From Verrucomicrobiia bacterium (GTDB lineage: Bacteria; Verrucomicrobiota; Verrucomicrobiia; Limisphaerales; DASXHY01): a DNA stretch of 64,000 nucleotides. The notes beneath the pieces were generated by a model. The model was not told the DNA's origin. It ran no database searches and saw nothing but the letters and a program-made list of their open reading frames with translations. Position 1 is the stretch's first letter. Every line of letters starts with the position of its first letter. The position numbers and the translations under genes are program-made. Below, one piece after another: positions 17,034 to 24,035 of the stretch. The stretch lies in assembly GCA_035629175.1 (NCBI GenBank), contig DASPIL010000021.1, forward strand, positions 1-64,000, in the 5' to 3' direction.

Positions 17034-18215
17034 ATGAAACCAACATCGAAAAAAACCGCGCAGGGCGAGATCCAGGCGGGCATGGATCGGCGCCGGTTTG
17101 TCACGGCCGTCGCCGCGCTTGGCGCTACGGCCGCCTTGCCAGGCATTGCCACCGCCGCAGAATCCACGCCCTCCGACGTCAGTAATCCAGCTTTCCGAGT
17201 GGATGCTCTGCGCATGGCAACGTTGCGCAACGAAACCACCCGGCAATTCACGACGTTCAATCTCGATCGCAAGAGCAAAACCATTCCGATTCCGAAAGGC
17301 CAGCGCGTCACGATCGGCGAGGTGAAGGGAGAAGGATATGTGACACAGTTCTGGCTGACGTTTCCAGGCTGGTTCTGGCAGCACTGGAACACCAAAGCCG
17401 CAGTCAATCAATCCATCCTCAAGACATTGCTCCTTCGGATTTATTTCGACGGTGCGGAGCGGCCCGCTGTCGCCGCGCCCGTGGGCGATTTTTTTGGTGC
17501 TGGATTGTGTGAAGTGGCCAGCTTCGCTTCCCTCTACTTCGGGACCTCGAGCGGCGGATTTTTCTGCAAGTGGCCGATGCCGTTCCGCAAAAGCTTCCGT
17601 GTGGAGTTGGAGAATGTTGATCCCGAAATTACCACCGACGTGTTCTGCAACATCCTGTATCAACTCGCGCCTCTGCCGGATGGAACCGCCTACTTCCACA
17701 CGCAGTTCCACACCGGCTTCAACAAAGGTCCGGAGCCGGTGAAAATCGCCGAAGCGCACGGACGCGGTCATTACGCCGGCTGCCAGCTCTACATGCAGGG
17801 CGAGGATCGCAACTACCTCAGCTTCCTGGAAGCGCCCGAGTACGTCTATGTGGACAACGACTGGGAGAAACCGCGCTTTGCGGGCACCGGCCTCGAGGAT
17901 TATTTCCTCGGCGGCTGGTATTTTCGCGAGGGAACCATTGCCGGCCCCACCCATGGCGTGACCATCAAGGACACGCTCAATTCAAACGTGGCGATGTATC
18001 GCATCCACGAATCCGACACCATCCACTTCCGCGAGCGGCTTAAGTTCTCGTTCGTAAATCCCTGGTCACCCGATCGGTTAAAGCCTTTCTGCTTTTCCTC
18101 CGTGGCGTTCCTGTATCTCGACAAACCCGAGGGCCAGGGCCCTGCCATCCCGTCCGCAAAAGACTTGATGTGCTGGTATCGCATTCGCGACACCGATCAC
18201 CTGAGCGTGCCGTGA
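17034..18215 (+). CDS. GH172 (DUF2961) protein with Tat signal
   Basis: A 393-residue DUF2961 protein. The N-terminus has a twin-arginine signal (DRRRFVTAVAALGATAALPG), so it is exported folded. The core motifs match the first GH172 of the window: APVGDFFGAGL, FRKSFRVELEN, EAHGRGHYAGCQLY and GTGLEDYFLGGWYF, with the conserved Glu. It is shorter because it lacks the C-terminal beta domain seen at 6376-7902. The upstream GH43-like gene is on the same strand and close, so they are probably co-transcribed. Substrate inferred: alpha-fructofuranosides or alpha-arabinofuranosides. The gene converges on the alpha/alpha-barrel gene, with only 19 bases between their stops. Confidence 0.87.
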   Translation: MKPTSKKTAQGEIQAGMDRRRFVTAVAALGATAALPGIATAAESTPSDVSNPAFRVDALRMATLRNETTRQFTTFNLDRKSKTIPIPKGQRVTIGEVKGEGYVTQFWLTFPGWFWQHWNTKAAVNQSILKTLLLRIYFDGAERPAVAAPVGDFFGAGLCEVASFASLYFGTSSGGFFCKWPMPFRKSFRVELENVDPEITTDVFCNILYQLAPLPDGTAYFHTQFHTGFNKGPEPVKIAEAHGRGHYAGCQLYMQGEDRNYLSFLEAPEYVYVDNDWEKPRFAGTGLEDYFLGGWYFREGTIAGPTHGVTIKDTLNSNVAMYRIHESDTIHFRERLKFSFVNPWSPDRLKPFCFSSVAFLYLDKPEGQGPAIPSAKDLMCWYRIRDTDHLSVP

Positions 18216-18234
18216 TCACAGCCGCGCGGACGGC

Positions 18235-19866
18235 TTACCAGTTGTCGAGCGCCAGGGTGGCAGCATCATCGCGATGGAGCGGAATGGATTTAAGCACCAA
18301 CGCGCGTTCGCGATCCACCAAAACGCGGTCGAGTTGGAGCAGGGAGTAAAGCAGGCAGCCGACGCCATCCAAAGCCTCGTAGTAGGGCTTTGCGGGGTGA
18401 CCCCGAAAAAGCCCGCGATACTCCAGCCGTTCCGTGGCGTCTTCTGCAACCTGCTGCGCCGTATTTAAATAGTGTGCGTCTCCGGTCAGCAAGAACATCT
18501 GGATGAAGAACGAAATCGTTTGCCCATAGATCCCTGCATAAGTGCCCCTGGGCGCGTACTGTTGCGAGTAGCCTCGATACCACGTGTTCGTCTCGCATTG
18601 GCGGGGCGGCAGCTCGCGCCCAATCCATCGGGCAAATCTTTCAGCTGTGACGCGCAACTCGGAGTCGCCCGTTCGCAACGCAGCAAAAGCAAACATTTGA
18701 GCCGTCGCGATCGGATGTTCGTAACCCGCGACGTACGGCTGCCACAGATCCAGATGCCCGCGCGGCTCATAGATCCCGTATTCTTCGGCCTGGAGTTCCT
18801 GATCCTGGCCTGCTGGAGGCGGAACGCGCGGGCCGCGCACAGGTGTTCCATCCAGATTAAGGGAGCCCCAAAACTTTCCTGTCTGCGCATCAAAGCCGTA
18901 GCGGCCGTAGGCTTTCAAATACGTCACCGCCTGATCCTGGAAGCGTGCATCGCCCGTCAGTTCAGTGCACTTGAAAAGCGAATGACAAAAAAGCCCGGTG
19001 TCGCTCGTCAGGAAATGCGATCCATCAAACCGATTCGCTCCAGCGTTCGGCCGGTCGGGGAACAAGCCGGTTGCGGGATTGCGGCTGTTCCAATACCGGT
19101 CTGAAAGCAAACGCACGCGATCCAGCCACACCCGCTCCCCGGTCTGCCGATGCAGAAACGCAAACGCTTCCGCACATGAACCGGCCGACATGGCAAAATC
19201 GCAGCCTCGCACCCCGTCACCATGGCGATCCACCTCTCCGGTTTCCTTGTCGATGACGTGCCACCGCCAGATGGCTTCAATCTCCCGGAGAACCGCATTG
19301 GAGTTCACATTCCAAAGTTGGGCCCACGGAATGTCATGGATGGCGTGGATCTCGTGGTGATTACCCAGATGCCCTGCCCTCTTGTCCGCGAACACGTCAA
19401 AGTGCCGATGCCAGCCCCACCAGATGAAACCCCGCTCGTCAACGAGATGCTGCAGATACCAGCCAACATACCTGTCTGCGAAATGCGCAAACTTCTCCTC
19501 GCTCGCGATCTTTGAAAGCGAATACATCGTTTTCAACATCGGAAGATCGGTAAGAAGGTTTGCACCCGCAGGATTGCGCCGCTCGCGACGCACTGCCCGC
19601 CAGGCTTCATCCAGCGCTGCCGGGTTGCTGGGACATTGACGGGTCTCGACATCGAGAATGCTTACAAGGATCGGGGCGTTCGATCTTCCGTAACGATCCG
19701 TGCCGTCACCCATCAGGATGGTAAGACAATCCCAAACCCGGCGGGCATAGACCGATTCAACCTCAGCCCCGCAGGCACCAGAGAGGAACACGAAACAAGC
19801 CAGCACCGCGCCAATCAAAACACTGCCGCGACAATAACAATCCATTTTCATGCCAGGTGCGCTCAT
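18235..19866 (-). CDS. Secreted alpha/alpha-barrel protein, putative glycoside hydrolase or lyase of unknown family
   Basis: About 543 residues from the Met at 19866. A GTG-started frame extends to 20001 but runs into the chrA gene. Mets at 19851 and 19845 are alternatives nearer the hydrophobic signal segment (SVLIGAVLACFVFLSGACG). The body is a run of helix-rich repeats typical of six-hairpin glycosidases: WYLQHLVDERGFIWWGWHRHFDVF, EIHAIHDIPWAQLW, LTSDTGLFCHSLFKCTELTGDARF, PYVAGYEHPIATAQMFAFAALRTGD and YAGIYGQTISFFIQMFLLTGDAHYL. It has no motif that fixes a family, although the layout recalls pectate-lyase-like or GH105/GH88-type barrels. Surrounding glycan genes suggest polysaccharide breakdown. 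Function unassigned. Confidence 0.7.
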   Translation of the reverse strand: MSAPGMKMDCYCRGSVLIGAVLACFVFLSGACGAEVESVYARRVWDCLTILMGDGTDRYGRSNAPILVSILDVETRQCPSNPAALDEAWRAVRRERRNPAGANLLTDLPMLKTMYSLSKIASEEKFAHFADRYVGWYLQHLVDERGFIWWGWHRHFDVFADKRAGHLGNHHEIHAIHDIPWAQLWNVNSNAVLREIEAIWRWHVIDKETGEVDRHGDGVRGCDFAMSAGSCAEAFAFLHRQTGERVWLDRVRLLSDRYWNSRNPATGLFPDRPNAGANRFDGSHFLTSDTGLFCHSLFKCTELTGDARFQDQAVTYLKAYGRYGFDAQTGKFWGSLNLDGTPVRGPRVPPPAGQDQELQAEEYGIYEPRGHLDLWQPYVAGYEHPIATAQMFAFAALRTGDSELRVTAERFARWIGRELPPRQCETNTWYRGYSQQYAPRGTYAGIYGQTISFFIQMFLLTGDAHYLNTAQQVAEDATERLEYRGLFRGHPAKPYYEALDGVGCLLYSLLQLDRVLVDRERALVLKSIPLHRDDAATLALDNW

Positions 19867-19957
19867 GTCGATGCCAAGCAAGCATGACGCCGAATCCAGG
19901 CTGCGCGAGTCATTTCTCCACGTACGTGACTCGTGAACAAAATTTGAAACTCGCAAC

Positions 19958-21199
19958 TCAAAATGAACTGCGGAATAGAAGCCATCCGAGTAGGCCAGCA
20001 CCCATCACGACGCATGGGATCACAGTCTTGCCTTTCCACACGTACAAGGGGATCAGCGCGAGGACAAACACGGCCGCCGCCTTCACGTTGGTGATGGTTC
20101 CCACTCCGAGCGTGATCAGCGTCGACACAATGATTCCGACAACCGCAGCGGTAACGCCTTCCAACACCTCGCGCAACAGCGGCCGTTCCATCAACCGTTC
20201 GAGCTGCGTGTGAAAGAGCAGCGAGAAACAAAACGCCGGGAGAAAGACCCCGATGGTCATCAGAAGCGCTCCCAGTGCACCCCCGCCAATATAGCCGACA
20301 AACGTGGAGAAGATGATCAACGGCGCGGGCAGGGTTCCCGAAATCGCGACACCGTCCAGGAACTCGCCATCGCTCATCCATCGGCCGTTGTGGACGGCAT
20401 CACGCTGCAAAAATGGAATCGCCGTGTAAGCTCCGCCAAACGTCAGCAACCCGGCGCGCAAGCCCGACACGAACAGTTGCGAGCCTGAGGCCGTGTGGCT
20501 CCCTTCAAGGACGGTGGATTGCATTGTTCCGGTCCGCTGTGTTGTTTTGAAAAGTTTTTGTTCAGGCCCATACGTCACCGCGCCCGCAAGCAAGACAGCC
20601 CCAAGCACGGCAGCAACCATCCAGCGCTTCTGTGTTGCAAAGAGATACGCCAGTCCGGCCACGGCAAGCGTCATCCAGAACGGCACGCCCAGCAGATCGA
20701 CAACCCCGCTCACTACCGCAATCACGAGCAGCGCCCGATCGGTCAGGACATGTGATCCAATCCGATGCGCCGCCCGGAAGATCAACGCAATCACAGCCGG
20801 TTGTATTCCCAGAAACACCGCCTGCATTGGCGTCTCCGTGATTTGATACGCCACGTACAACCAGGAAAGGAGGAACATCAAAAGGAAACCCGGGAGCATG
20901 AAACCGAGCCCTGCCAGGATGCCGCCAATCCTGCCACGCGCCAGCATTCCAAAATAGACGCAGAGCTCGTGGGCTTCGGGTCCTGGCAGGATTTGATACA
21001 TCGCAAGGAGCTTTTTGAACCGGGAAGGCGACACCCACTTCTCCTCTGTCACCAACTCCTGTCGAATCATGTCGATCTGAGCGACGGGCCCGCCCCACGC
21101 AAGAAGACCGAATCGCAAAAACCGCAGGAACAGCTTTGCGAACGATTCACGGGGTGGACCGTGGACGTCTGCTGCGTCATCCAGAAATGCGTGCGCCAT
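19958..21199 (-). CDS. chrA: Chromate transporter, ChrA family (CHR)
   Basis: A 413-residue inner-membrane protein with the duplicated-half layout of long-chain CHR proteins. Half 1 begins FLRFLRFGLLAWGGPVAQIDMI and carries LLAMYQILPGPEAHELCVYFG. Half 2 begins GLRAGLLTFGGAYTAIPFLQRD and carries FLDGVAISGTLPAPLIIFSTFVGY. The PGP motif of half 1 and the GG(P/A) pairs are hallmark features. Family members expel chromate or transport sulfate-like anions; in organisms not exposed to chromate the real substrate is often unknown. It stands upstream of the alpha/alpha-barrel gene on the same strand. No ChrB-like regulator is visible nearby. Confidence 0.9.
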   Translation of the reverse strand: MAHAFLDDAADVHGPPRESFAKLFLRFLRFGLLAWGGPVAQIDMIRQELVTEEKWVSPSRFKKLLAMYQILPGPEAHELCVYFGMLARGRIGGILAGLGFMLPGFLLMFLLSWLYVAYQITETPMQAVFLGIQPAVIALIFRAAHRIGSHVLTDRALLVIAVVSGVVDLLGVPFWMTLAVAGLAYLFATQKRWMVAAVLGAVLLAGAVTYGPEQKLFKTTQRTGTMQSTVLEGSHTASGSQLFVSGLRAGLLTFGGAYTAIPFLQRDAVHNGRWMSDGEFLDGVAISGTLPAPLIIFSTFVGYIGGGALGALLMTIGVFLPAFCFSLLFHTQLERLMERPLLREVLEGVTAAVVGIIVSTLITLGVGTITNVKAAAVFVLALIPLYVWKGKTVIPCVVMGAGLLGWLLFRSSF

Positions 21200-21278
21200 G
21201 GCGGCCTTTTATGAGTGCAACACCTGGAGCAATCAAGTGCTTACAACGACAGCGTGACAGTGACAACTTTCCCGGTTT

Positions 21279-21935
21279 CTACTTGCCAGTGCTCGCATGG
21301 GGCGCTGCGACCTCCTTGGATTCCGCCGAATCCTTCTGCCGCAACCAGATCGAGAGAACTACAATGGCGAGGACCGCGAGGAACTCGCTCTGCCAGTTCT
21401 GGAACGACTCGAACCAAAACCGCGCCGAACTCGCGTACTCTGCCAGCGACAACTCCGCCAGGCCGTGAACACTTCGCTCCTCGTTATATTCCTTCACCCC
21501 CGAAATCGCGTGGCCAAGCATTGAAAGGAGAAACAATAGCCCCAGGGCGATCGAGAGTGAGTTCTCATAGATTTTGAGCATCCAGCCTCCACGCCGCACC
21601 GGGCTGGGCGTTTCGTCTGTAATTTTGCCGCAGCCTTCGGATTCGGATTTGTCGGGATCCTTTGACTCCGCCGAACCGCGCTGAAAGAGGAATGCTGTCA
21701 GGACGACGTACGCAGCCATTTGCAGGAATTCGCTTTCCCAGTTTTCAAAGAGAGCTTCGAGGAAGTGACTGCTGCGGATGTACTCGCCGAATGTGCTGGT
21801 CGGTTCGTTGTGGAGCCTTTGATCCTCGTTGAACTCGTGATTTCCGGCACGTGCCATGCCGAATAGGAAAATGACGAAGAGGAACACCAGAGTGAGCGAA
21901 AGACCGTTGTTGCGTAAGAAGTTCCTCATAGTCAC
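21279..21935 (-). CDS. DUF6766-like membrane protein with internal duplication
   Basis: A 218-residue protein made of two similar halves of about 90 residues. Each half has a hydrophobic helix (NNGLSLTLVFLFVIFLFG / ENSLSIALGLLFLLSMLG), an (F/Y)NE(D/E)(Q/R) motif, a soluble stretch with H-G/N and EY, then F(E/Q)NW(E/Q)SEFL and a second helix, ending in QRGSAESKD / RQKDSAESKE. Four membrane segments are expected, with the acidic stretch between helices on one side. The motif set fits the DUF6766 family as I recall it. Its function is unknown. Neighbours are chrA and a UPF0114 protein, all on the minus strand but separated by about 80-105 bases. Confidence 0.75.
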   Translation of the reverse strand: MTMRNFLRNNGLSLTLVFLFVIFLFGMARAGNHEFNEDQRLHNEPTSTFGEYIRSSHFLEALFENWESEFLQMAAYVVLTAFLFQRGSAESKDPDKSESEGCGKITDETPSPVRRGGWMLKIYENSLSIALGLLFLLSMLGHAISGVKEYNEERSVHGLAELSLAEYASSARFWFESFQNWQSEFLAVLAIVVLSIWLRQKDSAESKEVAAPHASTGK

Positions 21936-22039
21936 TGGTCCGCTGACCTGCGTTCGCTCCCTCAGTCACCCGAGGCATCGTCGCGCGGAAACGTCGGACG
22001 GTAAACTGGAGCAAGTTGCCCAGCGGCTATGGGGAGAAT

Positions 22040-22606
22040 CTAATGGGCTCTTGCCGCAGGAACGGTGAGCCTGTCAATCCACGCCAGCGCAATGGCGGAA
22101 GCAACGAACGTCACGTGAATGATCACCTGCCACAACATTGTTTTCTGATCGTGCGAACCTGCGCTGATGAAGGTCTTGAGCAGGTGAATCGAAGAAATGC
22201 CGATCAGCGCCGTCGCCAGCTTGACCTTGAGAATGCCTGCGTTGACGTGCGACAACCATTCCGGCTGGTCGGGATGCCCTTCCAGCCGCAGCCGCGAAAC
22301 GAACGTTTCATATCCGCCGACGATGACCATGATGAGCAGGTTGGCGATCATCACCACGTCGATCAACCCCAGCACGCTTAGCATCACGATCGATTCAGCA
22401 TCCGTGGCCGAGGTAGTGACCGAGGCCGGGGCAGGATGATTGAACAGTGCGAATCCGAGCAGATGCCAGAGTTCCAGCAGGAACCGATAAACGTAGACGG
22501 CCTGCGCCACGATGAGCCCAAGGTAGAGAGGAGCCTGGAGCCAGCGGCTCAGAAAAATAAAACTCGCGAGCGTCCGTTTACGTTGTGGACTGATTGCAGA
22601 CGTCAT
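22040..22606 (-). CDS. UPF0114 (YqhA-like) membrane protein
   Basis: A 188-residue inner-membrane protein with about four hydrophobic segments. Diagnostic parts of the UPF0114/YqhA family are [16 protein letters not shown] in the first helix, [28 protein letters not shown] in the middle, and [22 protein letters not shown] followed by a final helix ending IDRL. Family members are uncharacterised small membrane proteins. It begins the minus-strand run that continues into the DUF6766-like gene after a 104-base gap. Nothing looks damaged. Confidence 0.88.
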   Translation of the reverse strand: MTSAISPQRKRTLASFIFLSRWLQAPLYLGLIVAQAVYVYRFLLELWHLLGFALFNHPAPASVTTSATDAESIVMLSVLGLIDVVMIANLLIMVIVGGYETFVSRLRLEGHPDQPEWLSHVNAGILKVKLATALIGISSIHLLKTFISAGSHDQKTMLWQVIIHVTFVASAIALAWIDRLTVPAARAH

Positions 22607-23996
22607 GGTTCAGATTCGGGTCTCGTTCAAATGGTTGTGCGGCGACAAGTTATTGGTCGCCAGCGCAGCGTCCAGCAGAAAGCCGCGGAACGATCGAAAG
22701 GCAAACGGCTTTACGCGAATTACGCTCATTTTCGTGAAGTTCATCGATGTCTCTTCAGCCTCCGTTCGAGAGCTTCGCGCCACCATTCGGTTAGCTCGTC
22801 CGCTTCCGTGCTGCTGTCCGTCAAAGTCTCGTTCTTTTGGCAAATTTTAGGCGGCAATCTTTCGTAAGCTCCTGAATGTCAGCCTGCGACCGCAGTGTCT
22901 TTCGTGGCTATACCTCTTCTCCGCGGCCAAACAAATAATCTCACGCGAAGGCCGCGGAGGTCCCGAAGAAAAAAGACGTCGAACGGATTTCTGTTTTAAG
23001 TTTTTCGTGTTTCAGCATTTTTCTTCCATCCGTGTCCATCCCGTTTAACAGGAGCAAGCAGAGGCAGCAGAGAAAGGGCAAAGGAAGCTGTTTCCGAATC
23101 CGGGTTCATCCGTCTCCATCCGTGATTAGATTTCCATCTCCATTGCTGTCTCTTCGTGTGGTTCGTGTGATTCGTGGTTGAACTTCCTCTCTTCCAATCC
23201 GCGCAATTCGCGTAGACCCGTTTTGTCTTTCCCGATCTGCCTCCAGAATTCAAAAGAAGTTGCCTCACGGGAAGGGCACAAGAAGCGCGAAGAGAAGACG
23301 TTTAACAGGAGCACTCAGAGGCAGCAGAGAAAAGGGCAAAGGAAGCTGTTTCCGAATCCGGGTTCATCCGTCTCCATCCGTGATTAGCTTTCCATCCCCA
23401 TTGCTGTCTCTTCGTTTGGTTCGTGTGGTTCGTGGTTGAACTTCCTCTCTTCCATTCGCGCAATTCGCGTAGACCCGTTTTGTCTTTCCCGATCTGCCTC
23501 CAGAATTCAAAGAAGTTGCCTCACGGGAAGGGCACAAGAAGCGCGAAGAGAAGACGTTTAACAGGAGCACGCAGAGGCAGCAGAGAAAAGGGCAGAGGAA
23601 GCTGTTTTCCGAATCCGTGTTCATCCGTCTCCATCCGTGATTAGATTTCCATCTCCATTGCTGTCTCTTCGTGTGGTTCGTGTGGTTCGTGGTTGAACTT
23701 CCTCTCTTCAATTCGCGCAATTCGCGTAAACCCGTTTTTTCCTTTTCGCGTTTTGGTTGCGGCTCTGCCGTGCTGTGTGATTCGTGGTTGCTTGTCTCTT
23801 TCCCTTCAATTCGCGTAAACGCGTTTCCCCATTTCGTTTGGGTTGCGGCATTGCCCTGCTGTGTATTTCCTGACGTCCGTTTTCCCCTTAGTCTATGTGG
23901 AATCCGAACACGATTCGCGATCTCCCAATTGATCGTTGACAGCCGGCTGCATGACATGGCTAATGGAACGCAGTTGTTTGCGGAGAAAGGTGGTAC
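22607..23996. other. Long non-coding region with degenerate and tandem repeats
   Basis: No gene is supportable in about 1.4 kb. Frames here translate into low-complexity peptides such as NHTNHTKR and NHESHEPHE, a sign of repeat DNA. Between about 22690 and 22870, phrases like 'gcgaattacgctcattttcgtg' fragments look like an older, eroded relative of the repeat that starts at 23043. The tail at 23755-23830 holds another partial relative (ATTCGTGGTTG, TTCAATTCGCGTAAACGCG). Confidence 0.6.
23043..23737. repeat. Tandem repeat, ~257-bp unit, 2.7 copies
   Basis: Units begin with GTTTAACAGGAGCA at 23043, 23300 and 23556, so the periods are 257 and 256 bases; the third copy fades out near 23737. Copies differ by only a few substitutions and single-base indels (for example one A in the AAAGAAG run near 23255 versus 23510). 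The unit holds internal short echoes such as TTCATCCGTCTCCATCCGTG and GGTTCGTGTG(A/G)TTCGTGG, and AATTCGCGTAGACCC. The near identity implies recent expansion. No open frame runs through it, no inverted ends are seen, and no transposase is near. Confidence 0.85.
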
Positions 23997-24035
23997 ATTA
24001 CGAAATCCAAATCTTCCCGAAAAAGCCTGCTGCTG

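Noticed and set aside
16797-17954. 385-residue minus-strand ORF opposite the second GH172 gene
   Set aside because: Opposite two genes with clear domains and Tat/Sec signals; no domain seen.
23043-23737. CRISPR array
   Set aside because: Units are ~257 bp and nearly identical throughout, without short repeats and unique spacers; no cas gene is near.
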